From Devosia sp. A8/3-2 (GTDB lineage: Bacteria > Pseudomonadota > Alphaproteobacteria > Rhizobiales > Devosiaceae): a DNA stretch of 64,000 nt. Below are positions 31,834 through 41,220 of this stretch, piece by piece (within the stretch, counting starts at the first letter, position 1; the number at the start of each line of letters is the position of its first letter). Location of the stretch: the NCBI GenBank assembly GCA_025452255.1, contig CP104974.1, forward strand, positions 2,210,156-2,274,155. The letters are read 5' to 3'. The position numbers were made by a program, and so were the translations under genes. The notes under the pieces were generated by a model. It was given only the letters and a program-made list of their open reading frames with translations, did no database searches and had not been told where the DNA came from.

Positions 31834-32481
31834 ATGATCCCCACCATTACCGCTTTTGAACGCTCGCCCGACCGCGGCCGGGGATTGGCCCACGACATGC
31901 GCGTGCGCTGGGCCCTCGAAGAGGTGGGCCAGCCTTATAATGTCCGGCTCGTCTCCTTCGCCGCAATGAAGCAGCCCGCCCATCGCGCGCTCCACCCCTT
32001 CGGGCAGATCCCCACCTATGAGGAGGGCGATCTGGCCCTGTTCGAGTCCGGCTCGATCGTGCTCCACATTGCCGAGCATCATGTGGGCCTGTTGCCCGGG
32101 GATGCCAAGGCAAGGGCCCGCGCCATCACTCGGATGTTTGCCGCCGCCAGCACGGTAGAGCCGCCGATCCTCGAACTGCAGACCCTCAAATTCGCCGAGG
32201 GCGACAAGCCTCGGTTCGAACAGCGCCTGCCCATGGTCAAGGATCGTATCCGCGCCTATCTGCGCGACCTCTCCGCCCGTCTTGGCGATGCCGAATGGCT
32301 CGATGGCGATTTCAGCGCGGGCGATTTGATGATGGTCCATGTGCTGCTCCGGCTGCGCCCATCGGGAATCCTCGACGAATTTGCCACTCTCTCCGCCTAT
32401 TGCGACCGCGCCCGAGCGCGCCCTGCCTACCAGCGCGCCTTCGCCGCCCAATTGGCGGTCGCTACTGGCAATGGCGGCTAG
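31834..32481 (+). CDS. Glutathione S-transferase family protein
   Basis: A 215-residue GST with thioredoxin-like N-domain (ITAFERSPDRGRGLAHDMRV) including PFGQIPTYEEGDLALFESGS, where the cis-Pro and Glu-Ser contact glutathione, then an all-helical C-domain (DFSAGDLMMVHVLLRL). ATG 31834 is chosen by domain alignment. Substrate unknown. Confidence 0.87.
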   Translation: MIPTITAFERSPDRGRGLAHDMRVRWALEEVGQPYNVRLVSFAAMKQPAHRALHPFGQIPTYEEGDLALFESGSIVLHIAEHHVGLLPGDAKARARAITRMFAAASTVEPPILELQTLKFAEGDKPRFEQRLPMVKDRIRAYLRDLSARLGDAEWLDGDFSAGDLMMVHVLLRLRPSGILDEFATLSAYCDRARARPAYQRAFAAQLAVATGNGG

Positions 32482-32536
32482 ATCGACGTTCATCGATCCG
32501 GCTTGCCCACCCGAAAAAAGACGCTACCAAATCAAT

Positions 32537-32556
32537 CGTGAGGTACGTACCTCACG
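32537..32556. promoter_or_regulatory. Perfect 20-bp palindromic operator
   Basis: CGTGAGGTACGTACCTCACG is a perfect palindrome with no spacer, 20 bases before the start codon of the next gene and next to its ribosome-binding site (GGAGGGAGAG). It has the form of an operator for a dimeric TetR- or HxlR-type repressor. Confidence 0.75.
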
Positions 32557-32575
32557 TTTGGAGGGAGAGCCAAAA

Positions 32576-33226
32576 ATGCAGGACTTCAAGGTCGAACCGG
32601 AATTCACCATCACCGATGAGCAATCACTACGCAGCCTGTTTCCGGCGCAAACGGCGCTGGCCATTCACAAGTGCCAAAACCGGCTCGACACCCACGCGCA
32701 GGCCTTTATCCGGCGCTCGCCCTTCGTCTGCATTGGCACCCAGAATGCCGATGGCCGGGCCGATGTCAGCCCGCAGGGCGATCCGGTTGGCTTTGTCGAA
32801 ATTCTCGATCAGCACACCACGGCCATCCCCGATCGCCCCGGCAATAATCGGCTCGATAGCTCGGTCAATATCCCGGCTAATCCCAATGTCGGCCTCTTGT
32901 TCATCATTCCGGGTTTTGACGACACCTTGCGCGTCAATGGGCAGGCGACCCTCGTGACCGATCCGGCCATTCTGGCGGGCATGAGCGTCAATGGCCGCCT
33001 GCCGAAGCTTGCCATCGTGATCAAGGTCAGCGAGGCCTTCATGCATTGCGCCAAGGCGTTTAGGCGCTCGCATTTGTGGGACCCGGAACACTTCCGAGAC
33101 CGCCATGACATGCCCTCGCTCTCCAAGATCATCCTGGACCAGACCACCGGCGCCCCCAGTGATGCCGAAGCGATGCGCCAGATCGATGCCGACCTCGAAG
33201 TCGAATACAAGAGGTCGATGTACTAG
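32576..33226 (+). CDS. Pyridoxamine 5'-phosphate oxidase-like flavoprotein
   Basis: A 216-residue split-barrel FMN protein of the pyridoxamine-phosphate-oxidase superfamily (RSPFVCIGTQNADGRADVSP, then DRPGNNRLDSSVNI and VGLLFIIPGFDDTLRVNG). It resembles the MSMEG_1061-type subgroup of uncharacterised oxidoreductases. ATG 32576 has GGAGGGAGAG upstream. A perfect palindrome sits just before it, so it is likely under a dedicated repressor not encoded next door. Confidence 0.8.
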   Translation: MQDFKVEPEFTITDEQSLRSLFPAQTALAIHKCQNRLDTHAQAFIRRSPFVCIGTQNADGRADVSPQGDPVGFVEILDQHTTAIPDRPGNNRLDSSVNIPANPNVGLLFIIPGFDDTLRVNGQATLVTDPAILAGMSVNGRLPKLAIVIKVSEAFMHCAKAFRRSHLWDPEHFRDRHDMPSLSKIILDQTTGAPSDAEAMRQIDADLEVEYKRSMY

Positions 33227-33272
33227 CCAGGGCAGGGGCCCGGCCTGCTGCAAACAGCGGCCGGGCGTCAGC

Positions 33273-34143
33273 TCATTTCGCCGCGGCAATGCCGTTGAGG
33301 GCGGTCATGTCCTCTTCCGACAGCACGATATCGGCCGCGAACAGGTTTTCCTTCAGATGCGCCACCGAGGATGTGCCGGGGATCAGCAGGATGTTGGGCG
33401 AGCGGGCCAGCAACCGTGCCAGCGCCACCTGCATCGGGGTGGCGCCCAGCCGGCTCGCCACATCGGATAGCGTGGACGATTGCAGTGGGCTGAAGCCGCC
33501 CAGCGGGAAGAATGGCACATAGGCAATGCCCGCCTGCGCCAACTCGTCAATCAAGGCGTCGTCCTCGCGATGCGCCAGATTATACTGGTTCTGTACGCAC
33601 ACGATCGGCGCGAGCTTGCGCCCTTCGGCCACCTGCGCCGCGGTGGCATTGCTCAGCCCGATATGGCGCACTAGGCCTCGGCTTTGCAGCTCCGCTAGTG
33701 CCGAAAGGGGCGCCTCGATCGATCCCTCGGTCGGCCCCATGCCGAACATGATCCGCAGGTTGACCACTTCGAGCACGTCGAGGCCCGGGTTTTTCCTGGT
33801 TATCCTCCACCGCCTGCGCCAGGTCTGCAGCGGAATAGGCCGGCAGCCGGGAGGCGTCCGCCCTGCGCACGGCGCCGATCTTGGTCACGATGACCAGATC
33901 GTCCGGATAGCTCAGTAGTGCCTCGTGGATCAGCTGGTTGGTAACATGCGGCCCATAAAAATCGCTGGTGTCGATATGGTCGATCCCTCGGGCGATGGCT
34001 TCGCGCAGCACGGCGCGGGCGGCGTCCGGATCGCGCGGTGGCCCGAACACGTGGGGGCCGGCAAGTTGCATTGCGCCATATCCCGAGCGCTTCACACGAC
34101 GCGAGCCCAAGCCAAAAGTTCCGGCTGCTGCTAAGTTGGACAT
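33273..34143 (-). CDS. Aldo/keto reductase
   Basis: About 290 residues, TIM-barrel NAD(P)H oxidoreductase. DHIDTSDFYGP carries the catalytic Asp and Tyr, VTKIGAVRR the Lys, and LLIPGTSSVAHLKENL binds the cofactor phosphate. The frame breaks near 33787 at a probable CCTGG site (now CCCGG with an extra A); corrected text is EDNQENLGLDVLEVVNLR. Transcribed divergently from a LysR regulator 92 bases away. Confidence 0.87.
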
Positions 34144-34235
34144 GATCATCTCCATTGCTACGCCGCCAAGATAAGGTTTGCCCATTGCTAGGATAATGGG
34201 TCACAATCCGCACGGGCTGTCCGACAAGGCGTACA

Positions 34236-35159
34236 ATGAATCCCGATCTCAATGACCTTAGGGCTTTTGCGGCCGTCGTGCGAACTGGCGGCTTTCGCGA
34301 TGGCGCCCGCGAAACGGGCAAGAGCGCGTCCAGCCTGAGCGATGCCGTCCGCAGGCTCGAGGCCGGATTGGGCGTAAGGTTGCTCAACCGCACCACCCGC
34401 AGCGTGCTGCCCACCGAAGCGGGCAGGGACCTGTTGGCCCGGCTGGAGCCCGCCTTGCAGGAAATCCGGGCGGCCATGGATGTGGTCAATGCCCATCGCG
34501 AACAGCCCATGGGCACGCTGCGGCTCAATGTGCCGGTCAGCGCGACCCGCACCGTGTTGCCCGCCATCATTCCCGCCTTCCTCGCCGCCTATCCCGATAT
34601 CAGGGTCGAGATCGTTGCGGAGGAGAGCTTCGTTGATATTCTGGCCACCGGCTGCGACGCCGGCATTCGCTATGAGGAACGCCCGGCCCAGGACATGATC
34701 GCCGTGCCGATCGGCCCGCGCGTACAGCGCTTTGCCCCAGGCGCGTCCCCCGCCTATCTGGAACGTCGCGGCCGGCCCGAACACCCGCGCGATTTACTCA
34801 ACCATGCCTGCCTGCAAGGCCGCTTTCCCAGCGGCGTCTTGTTCTCTCGGGATTTCGAGCGTGACGGCGAGAAAGTGCGCATCGAGCCGCATGGCCCGCT
34901 CATCGTGCAGGCCGGCGCCGCGACGGAACTGGCGATCGACGCCGCCATTGCCGGCACCGGCATTGTAGCGCTGTTTGAAGATTGGCTGCGCCCGCATTTC
35001 GTCAGCGGCGCGCTCATGCCGGTGCTCGAGCCATGGTGGGTCAGCTTTTCGGGGCCCTTCCTCTATTATCCCGGCCGCCAGCTGGTGCCAGCGCCGCTGC
35101 GGGCCTTTGTCGATTTCGTCAGGAAGATGCAACATTCTATGCCGGCCAAAGGGGAGTAA
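34236..35159 (+). CDS. LysR-family transcriptional regulator
   Basis: A 307-residue protein. N-terminal helix-turn-helix LRAFAAVVRTGGFRDGARET with SASSLSDAVRRLEAGLGVRL, then a periplasmic-binding-type effector domain (TLRLNVPVSATRTVLPAIIP). Divergent from the aldo/keto reductase, which is the probable target. The effector is unknown. Confidence 0.92.
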   Translation: MNPDLNDLRAFAAVVRTGGFRDGARETGKSASSLSDAVRRLEAGLGVRLLNRTTRSVLPTEAGRDLLARLEPALQEIRAAMDVVNAHREQPMGTLRLNVPVSATRTVLPAIIPAFLAAYPDIRVEIVAEESFVDILATGCDAGIRYEERPAQDMIAVPIGPRVQRFAPGASPAYLERRGRPEHPRDLLNHACLQGRFPSGVLFSRDFERDGEKVRIEPHGPLIVQAGAATELAIDAAIAGTGIVALFEDWLRPHFVSGALMPVLEPWWVSFSGPFLYYPGRQLVPAPLRAFVDFVRKMQHSMPAKGE

Positions 35160-35166
35160 AGCCGAT

Positions 35167-35553
35167 ATGGACGACAGGACCAGAACCGGCGGGTGCCTCT
35201 GCGGCGCCGTGCGCTACCAAGTCTCCGGCGAGCCCTATATCGCCGGCCTATGCCACTGCACCAAGTGCCGAAAGCTGACCGGCTCGGCCTTTTCGGCCAC
35301 GGCAAACTGGCGCCGGGATCAGTTCGTCCTGACCGGCACTGTGCAAACCTATGACCGGCGCCAATTCTGCCCCGCCTGCGGCTCGCGCCTCTTCTTCCTG
35401 TTCGAGGGCGGGGTGGAAATCTTCCTCGGCACGCTGGACGACGCCCCCTACGGCATCACGCCCGATCTTGAAGTCTGGACCACCCGCCGCGAACCCCGGC
35501 TGCCGCCCGTGCCCGGCGTCGACCTGCATGAGCAAAACCCGCCGCCGCTGTGA
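35167..35553 (+). CDS. GFA/CENP-V family zinc protein
   Basis: A 128-residue protein. Zinc ligands are visible in GGCLCGAVRY, LCHCTKCRKLTG and FCPACGSRL, the glutathione-dependent formaldehyde-activating (GFA) fold. It starts 7 bases after the LysR stop and may be co-transcribed. Catalytic role in this family is often unproven. Confidence 0.87.
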   Translation: MDDRTRTGGCLCGAVRYQVSGEPYIAGLCHCTKCRKLTGSAFSATANWRRDQFVLTGTVQTYDRRQFCPACGSRLFFLFEGGVEIFLGTLDDAPYGITPDLEVWTTRREPRLPPVPGVDLHEQNPPPL

Positions 35554-36339
35554 CTAGCCGCAGTGCTGCAGCATGCGTTGACCGAGCGGGAGACGACGCC
35601 AAGACAACAGTCCGGCGAAATCATCCAGTCCCGGAGCGCCGGGCTGCTTGCGAACTGCGGACGTCTCTGTTCTCGGCCGGGTGGCCAGCCAGATAACGTG
35701 GCGTGAGCCGCGGCTTTTGCCATTGGCCCGGATGCGTTCTTCTTCCACCGTGAAGCCCGCGCTGCAGGCGCTGGGTAAAGGCGCGGTCCGGTGCCGAGGC
35801 CCAGATGGCCAGCACCCCGCCCGGACGCAGCGCGGCCCTCGCGGCCTTGAGGCCCGTCATGCTGTAAAGCGCGTCATTGGTTTCGACGGTCAAGCCATCG
35901 GGGCCATTGTCGACATCGAGCAGGATGGCGTCATAGCCCCCTTGGTCGAATTGATCAGCCGCCGCACATCGACAACCTTGATGTCAACGCGCGGATCATC
36001 CGAGCAATCGCCAAAAATGCCCGCCATCGGCCCCTTGCCCCAAGCCACGATGGCTGGCATCAATTCGGCAACGGTGATCCCGGCCGTCGTGGGCAGCGCC
36101 GTAAGCGCCGCCCGCAAGGTGAAGCCCATGCCGAGCCCCCAATCAACATATGCGCCCGCGGCCGATCGCTGATCCGCGCCCATGACAGCCCCGCCATGGC
36201 CTCTTCTGACCCGCTGAGCCGGCTGTTCATCAAGGCAATCGTGCCCAGCATGATGGAGAATTCGTCAGCGCGCTGGATCAGGCGCATGTCCCCCGGCCAT
36301 CGGGCAGCGGAGCGGTATCGATCAGGACCCGGGGTTCAC
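35554..36339 (-). CDS. Spermidine synthase-like methyltransferase-fold protein
   Basis: About 260 residues after correction. Motif I is MLIGGLGMGFTLRAAL, followed by ITVAELMPAIVAWGKGP and DAILLDVDNGPDGL. This resembles the short spermidine-synthase-like proteins of Rhizobiales rather than SpeE. Indels near 35765, 35950, 36138 and 36290 break it, mostly homopolymer losses. GTG 36339 is tentative: it recovers LIDTAPLPDG ahead of RLIQRADEFSIMLG. Confidence 0.68.
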
Positions 36340-36582
36340 GGCAATTCTTTCGGAAGGACGGTTCTGGACTTACTCTATCGATTGTGTTCCGCGGCAGCTG
36401 CAAGCGAAAGCCGACACTGCGTCAGACCGCCCCTCATTCATCAAACCGTCGCCGATTATCGGCTACACGGCCGGCACGAGGCGGTTTGTCGCGTTGTCCA
36501 CTGGGTCATTTGTGTGCTTGCCCGGGGTCGCCTGCGCGCATATATAGGCCGCCTAAGGGGTGCATTGGAGTTGAGTCTGCTG

Positions 36583-37001
36583 ATGTCTTCGGTTGTTGAC
36601 CTAGTTGAATACCGGCCCAGTGATGATGAGCCGTTCATGAATCCGCGCCAGCGCAGTATTTCCGGGCCAAGCTGAATACGTGGAAGGACGAGATCCTTCA
36701 TGAAAGCCGCGAGACGCTCGCAAATCTTCAGGAAGAAAGCCAGAACCATCCCGATATGGCCGATCGTGCCAGCTCGGAGAGCGATCGCTCGCTGGAACTG
36801 CGCACCCGGGATCGCCAGCGCAAGCTGATTTCCAAAATCGACTCCGCGCTCAAGCGCCTTGACGATGGCACTTATGGCTATTGCGAGGAAACCGGGGACC
36901 CGATTGGGCTGGCCCGGCTCGATGCAAGGCCGACCGCTACGCTCAGTCTGGAAGCCCGAGAAATGCATGAGCGCTGCGAAAAGGTCTATCGCGACGAATG
37001 A
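36583..37001 (+). CDS. dksA: RNA polymerase-binding factor DksA
   Basis: About 139 residues. The coiled coil (ADRASSESDRSLELRTRDRQ) carries the tip Asp-X2-Ala of DksA. In the C-terminal finger (YCEETGDPIGLARLDARP and HERCEKV) only two of the four zinc cysteines remain, a degenerate finger common in alphaproteobacterial DksA. A lost base near 36652 splits the frame. DksA with ppGpp reprograms transcription at the stringent response. A strong terminator follows. Confidence 0.9.
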
Positions 37002-37030
37002 TCCGATAGCCTGATGCCGAGAAGAATTAG

Positions 37031-37059
37031 GGGCCCGCAGCGATGCGGGTCTTTTTTTG
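37031..37059 (+). terminator. Terminator of dksA
   Basis: Stem CCCGCA/TGCGGG with a GCGA loop, followed by CTTTTTTT. Confidence 0.9.
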
Positions 37060-37208
37060 CCTATCGAGCGCGCATGGCGATCATTTCTGATCAATTGTTA
37101 GGCGGTCAAGTTTATCCGTATTTGCCAAATGACTGTGGGGTAACGATTTTGTGGCTGGCATAGGTCTTGCAGCTCCCCGGTGGAAATTATCCGCAGAGGA
37201 CGTGACAT

Positions 37209-37994
37209 ATGCAAAGACGGCTTTTCCTTTCCTTCGCCACGCTGACCACGGCGGCATTGGGCGCCACCCTGCCGGCCTATGCCGATGCGCTTGAGAACAT
37301 CAAGGCAGCGGGCACGATCAAGATCGCCGTGCCGCAGGATTTCCCGCCGTTCGGCAGCGTTGGTACCGATTTGCAGCCGGTTGGCTATGATGTCGACATG
37401 GCCAAGCTGATCGGGGAAAAGCTGGGGGTGGCCGTGGAACTGGTGCCGGTCACCAGCGCCAATCGCGTACCCTATCTGCAAACCGGCATGGCCGACCCGG
37501 TCATTTCCAGCCCGGGCAAGAATGTCGAGCGTGAGGCGGTAATTGATTTTACCGATGCCTATGCCCCGTTCTTCAACGGCGTCTTCGGCCCGGCAAATGT
37601 GTCGGTGGCAGCGCCAGCCGATCTGGTCGGCCACAAGGTGGGGGTCACGCGCGGTTCGGTGGAAGATCTGACGCTGACCGAGCTGGTTGGCGACGGGGTG
37701 GATATCAGCCGCTACGAAGACAATAACGGCACCATTTCGGCGTTTCTGTCCGGTCAGGTCGAGCTGGTCGCCACCGGCAATGTGGTGGCCGCCGCCATTC
37801 TGGAGCGCAATCCGCCGATCCGCCCCGAGCTCAAATTCTCGGTCAAGGATTCGCCCTGCTATATCGGCCTTAACAAGAACGAGCCGGCCCTGCTGGCGGC
37901 CGTCAATGCGATCATTGCCACGGCCAAGACCGATGGATCGCTCGAAGCCATTTCCCAGCAATGGCTGGGTCAGGCCCTGCCTGCCGATCTCTAG
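37209..37994 (+). CDS. Amino-acid ABC transporter substrate-binding protein
   Basis: A 261-residue periplasmic binding protein: a Sec signal (FATLTTAALGATLPAYA) then the polar amino-acid binding fold (IKIAVPQDFPPFG, GYDVDMAKLIGEKLG, VIDFTDAYAPFFNGVFG). Four genes in order (binding protein, two permeases, ATPase) form a complete importer. Substrate not deducible from sequence; the family takes glutamine, glutamate, aspartate or similar. Confidence 0.9.
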   Translation: MQRRLFLSFATLTTAALGATLPAYADALENIKAAGTIKIAVPQDFPPFGSVGTDLQPVGYDVDMAKLIGEKLGVAVELVPVTSANRVPYLQTGMADPVISSPGKNVEREAVIDFTDAYAPFFNGVFGPANVSVAAPADLVGHKVGVTRGSVEDLTLTELVGDGVDISRYEDNNGTISAFLSGQVELVATGNVVAAAILERNPPIRPELKFSVKDSPCYIGLNKNEPALLAAVNAIIATAKTDGSLEAISQQWLGQALPADL

Positions 37995-38059
37995 CGCTTG
38001 AAACGGGAGCGCCGCGCCAATCGGCGCTCCATCCTGTTCGCGCCCCGGAGGTGCCCGGC

Positions 38060-38733
38060 ATGCGCTATCAGCTCAATTTCGACTGGCTGCCGCAATATTT
38101 GCCGATCCTGATCGAAGGGATTGGCGTTACCATCTATCTCATCGTGGTGGGCGCCGTTATCGGCTGTCTGCTCGGCATTGTCTGCGCTCGGACGCGGGCG
38201 CTGGGGCCAAAGCCGCTGCGGCCTCTGGTCGGCGCCTATGTCGAGCTGATCCGCAATACCCCGTTCATGATCCAGCTCTTCTTCATCTTCTTCGGTCTGC
38301 CCTCGCTGGGCGTGCAGATGAACCAATTGCAGGCCGCGAGCCCGGCCATGATCGTCAATCTGGGCGCCTATAGCTGCGAAATCATCCGCGCCGGCATCAA
38401 TGCCACCCCGCGTGGTCAGTTCGAGGCGGGGGCCAGCTCGGCCATGGGCCGCTTCCAGACCTTCCGCTATGTCGTACTGGTTCCGGCGCTGCAGCGGATC
38501 TGGCCGGCGCTATCCTCCCAGATCGTCATTGTCATGCTTGGATCGGCCGTGGTGTCCCAGATTGCCGCCGAGGATTTGAGCTATGCGGCCAATTTCATCC
38601 AGTCGCGCAATTTCCGGGCCTTCGAGACCTATATCGTCTCGACCCTGATCTATCTGGCCCTCTCGGTTTTGCTGCGCCAGTGCTGTCCGGGGTTGGCTGG
38701 GCGCTGTTTCCCAAGCGAAAGGCGGCACAATGA
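38060..38733 (+). CDS. Amino-acid ABC transporter permease 1
   Basis: About 224 residues of the HisM/GlnP type, with several membrane segments (LIEGIGVTIYLIVVGAVIGC) and the cytoplasmic EAA loop GQFEAGASSAMGRFQTFRYV. The frame breaks near 38691, where CCAGGTG reads CCAGTG; restored, it ends VGWALFPKRKAAQ. The stop overlaps the next start (ATGA). Confidence 0.88.
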
Positions 38734-39386
38734 TCGAGTTCACTTTCTGGGATATTCTGCGCAATCTGCTGCTCGTGCGCGCTGGACCGTCCTGTTGTCG
38801 CTGGTTTCCTTCTTCGGCGGTGGGCTGGTGGGGCTGCTCATCATGTTCATGCGCGTCAGCCGCAATCGCGTGCTGGCCGGATTGGCGCGTCTCTATATCG
38901 AGATTTTCCAGGGCACGCCGCTGCTGATGCAGCTCTTTTTGTCCTTCTTCGGCCCGGCGCTGCTGGGCATGGCCGTGCCCGCCTCGGCTGGCGGCCGGCC
39001 CGGCTCTAACCCTGTGGAGCGCGTCTTTCCTCGCCGAAATCTGGCGGGGCTGTGTCGAGGCTATCGCCAAGGGCCAGTGGGAAGCTTCGGCCAGCTCGGG
39101 CATGGGCCGGCTGCAACAGATGGCCTACGTCATCCTGCCGCAAGCGCTCCGTATCGCGGTGGCGCCCACCGTCGGGTTCTCGGTGCAGGTGGTTAAGGGC
39201 ACGGCGCTGACCTCGATTATCGGCTTTGTCGAACTGACCAAGGCAGGCACCGCCGTCACCAACGCCACGTTCCAGCCCTTCCTCGTCTATGGGCTGGTGG
39301 CGCTCATCTATTTTGCTCTGTGCTGGCCCCTATCCAAGAGCAGCCAGTTCCTCGAAAGGAAGCTCAATGCCGCTCATCACCATTGA
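38730..39386 (+). CDS. Amino-acid ABC transporter permease 2
   Basis: About 218 residues, second permease of the heterodimer. IEIFQGTPLLMQLFLSFFG is the family segment, and the EAA loop reads GQWEASASSGMGRLQQMAYV. Indels near 38776 and 38985-39003 (CCTGG sites) interrupt it. Its end overlaps the ATPase start by 20 bases. Confidence 0.86.
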
Positions 39387-40092
39387 CGGAGTCAAGAAGC
39401 GCTTCGGGGACAATGAAGTGCTCAAGGGCATCGATTTCGATATCGAGCGCGGCGAAGTCATCGCCATCATCGGCAAATCGGGATCGGGCAAATCCACCCT
39501 GTTGCGCTGCATCAATGGGCTTGAAACCATCGATGAGGGCGCCATTTCGGTGGCGGGAGAGCATGTGCTGACCAGTGAGGCCGCCTTGCGTGCGCTGCGC
39601 CTCAAGATCGGCATGATCTTCCAGCAGTTCAATCTCTTCCCCCATCTCACCGCCGGCCGCAATGTCATGCTCTCGCAGATGGTGGTGCGCAAGACCAAGG
39701 CGGATGCTGCCGAGGCCATGGCCCGCAAGACGCTGGACCGGGTGGGGCTGGCCCACAAATTCGACGCCTATCCCGATGAGCTGTCGGGCGGCCAGCAGCA
39801 GCGCGTCGCCATCGCGCGGGCGCTCGCCATGGAGCCGATCGGCCTGTTATGCGATGAGATCACTTCGGCGCTTGATCCTGAGCTGGTCAGCGAAGTGCTG
39901 GCCGTCGTCAAGGAATTGGCGGGGGAGGGCATGACGCTGGTGATGGTGACGCACGAAATGCGTTTCGCCCGCGATGTCTGTAGTCGCGTCGTGTTCATGC
40001 ATCAGGGGCGGGTGCATGAGATCGGGCCGCCCGAGACGGTATTCGCCAATCCTTCGACCCCCGAGCTCAAGCAGTTTCTGGGCATGCTCTAG
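39367..40092 (+). CDS. Amino-acid ABC transporter ATP-binding protein
   Basis: A 241-residue ATPase with Walker A GKSGSGKST, Q-loop FQQFNLFPH, signature LSGGQQQR, Walker B LLCDEITSALD and the switch His in VTHEM. AAGGAAG precedes ATG 39367. It powers the importer encoded just upstream; a terminator follows. Confidence 0.95.
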   Translation: MPLITIDGVKKRFGDNEVLKGIDFDIERGEVIAIIGKSGSGKSTLLRCINGLETIDEGAISVAGEHVLTSEAALRALRLKIGMIFQQFNLFPHLTAGRNVMLSQMVVRKTKADAAEAMARKTLDRVGLAHKFDAYPDELSGGQQQRVAIARALAMEPIGLLCDEITSALDPELVSEVLAVVKELAGEGMTLVMVTHEMRFARDVCSRVVFMHQGRVHEIGPPETVFANPSTPELKQFLGML

Positions 40093-40108
40093 CCTGCAAT
40101 GGACACGC

Positions 40109-40133
40109 AAACGGGGCCGCTGCGGCCCCGTTT
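40109..40133. terminator. Bidirectional terminator
   Basis: AAACGGGGCCGC-TGCGGCCCCGTTT, a near-perfect hairpin between the convergent transporter and curlin genes. Confidence 0.88.
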
Positions 40134-40155
40134 ATCATTATCGGCACCATAAAGC

Positions 40156-40575
40156 TCAGAAGCCGAACACACCGGTGACGCTGGACTGGCCGTTGCCGTT
40201 CTGCACGCAGGAGCCATTGGTGTTTTCGCCGAACTGGAACAGGCCGCAATTATTGCCATTCCCGTTCTGCTCGATCGTGCCGGTATGGCCATTGCCCTCC
40301 TGCACGAGCACCCCGTGGTTGCCGCTGCCGTTCTGCAATATCCCGGCCGCATTGCCGAAGCCGTTCTGGTCGACATTGGCGCCCGAGCCGTTAAAGCCCT
40401 TGAATAGCGAATACATCTGCAGCCCCGTGCCAAGCGCCCGGGCTTGCTCCGGATCGGTGGGGGCATAGCTGATGGAAACCCGGCCGCCGGCGCTGGCCGG
40501 GGTGGCAATCGCGGCGACGCCGATGGCGGCAGCGACAAGGGCGGCAAGGGTGGTCTTGATGATCTTGGTGGTCAT
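40156..40575 (-). CDS. Curlin-repeat protein (CsgA-like)
   Basis: A 139-residue exported protein with signal peptide (TLAALVAAAIGVAAIATPASA). The mature part has repeats of the curlin type, each with Gln-X-Gly and Asn-Gly spacing: DQNGFGNAAGILQNGSGN, HGVLVQEGNGHTGTIEQNGN and QNGNGQSSVTGVFGF. These stack as amyloid beta-strands in curli fibres. Two Cys are present in the last repeats. Likely the major or minor fibre subunit; the secretion gene csgG is not in this window. Confidence 0.85.
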   Translation of the reverse strand: MTTKIIKTTLAALVAAAIGVAAIATPASAGGRVSISYAPTDPEQARALGTGLQMYSLFKGFNGSGANVDQNGFGNAAGILQNGSGNHGVLVQEGNGHTGTIEQNGNGNNCGLFQFGENTNGSCVQNGNGQSSVTGVFGF

Positions 40576-40716
40576 GGCGTCTCTCCTGTTTGTTTTGTGC
40601 TGGGGTGATCCAGCTGATGATCTGACTATGCAGGGGAGTGGCTGAACCGATCTGGAGCGGGGCATTCATATGGCGTTCAGTGGCTGGATGCGGCGCTCCG
40701 CCATGCCCAAACAAAG

Positions 40717-40740
40717 AGGGCTCCAGCGAACTGGAGCCCT
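40717..40740 (-). terminator. Terminator downstream of csgH
   Basis: AGGGCTCCAG-CGAA-CTGGAGCCCT perfect stem followed on the minus strand by CTTTGTTTGG. Confidence 0.8.
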
Positions 40741-40763
40741 GTTGCAGGTGTTGGGATATTGAT

Positions 40764-41158
40764 TCAGGAGCGAGTGACAAGATCCTGATCGCAATCAAGT
40801 TTTTGCCGTTGGCGGTCACCTCGAACACCGAGTCATAGCGGGAGCCCGCATTGATCATGACCTTGCCGAGCGAGACGGTGTCATGCGCGGAAGCCGAGAA
40901 ATTGCCGCCCTGACTGATATTGGTGCTGCCGCCCGAACCTGAGCTCTGCAGCCGGAACTGGTAGGAGCCGTTGACCGCCACATCGGTCTGCAGGGCGCCT
41001 TCAAGCATGAGCATGCCGTTCTGGGTGGTCGAATTTATTCCGCATTGCACCGGGGCGGCGCTGGTCGTTCCTGCCCGGCCGCCGGTTACGGCAAAAGCAG
41101 CAAGGCCCGGGCCCAGAACCGCGGGGATGATGCTTAAACGTTTGTCGAAACTGAGCAT
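40764..41158 (-). CDS. csgH: Curli assembly chaperone CsgH
   Basis: About 131 residues. Signal-like N-terminus, then QCGINSTTQNGMLMLEGALQ and YQFRLQSSGSGGSTNISQGG with FSASAHDTVSLGKVMI, matching the CsgH beta-sandwich that blocks premature curlin aggregation in alphaproteobacteria. A shift near 40798 hides the end; the other frame gives DCDQDLVTRS with TGA 40764-40766, and the Cys there would pair with the N-terminal Cys. It lies between the two curlin genes. Confidence 0.8.
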
Positions 41159-41179
41159 TTCAATCTCCCTTCTAGGATG

Positions 41180-41207
41180 AAGCCGGAAGGGGAAACCCTT
41201 CCGGCTT
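41180..41207 (-). terminator. Terminator of the second curlin gene
   Basis: AAGCCGGAAGGG-GAAA-CCCTTCCGGCTT, a long perfect hairpin immediately after the curlin stop. Confidence 0.85.
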
Positions 41208-41220
41208 TACGCATCAGGCA

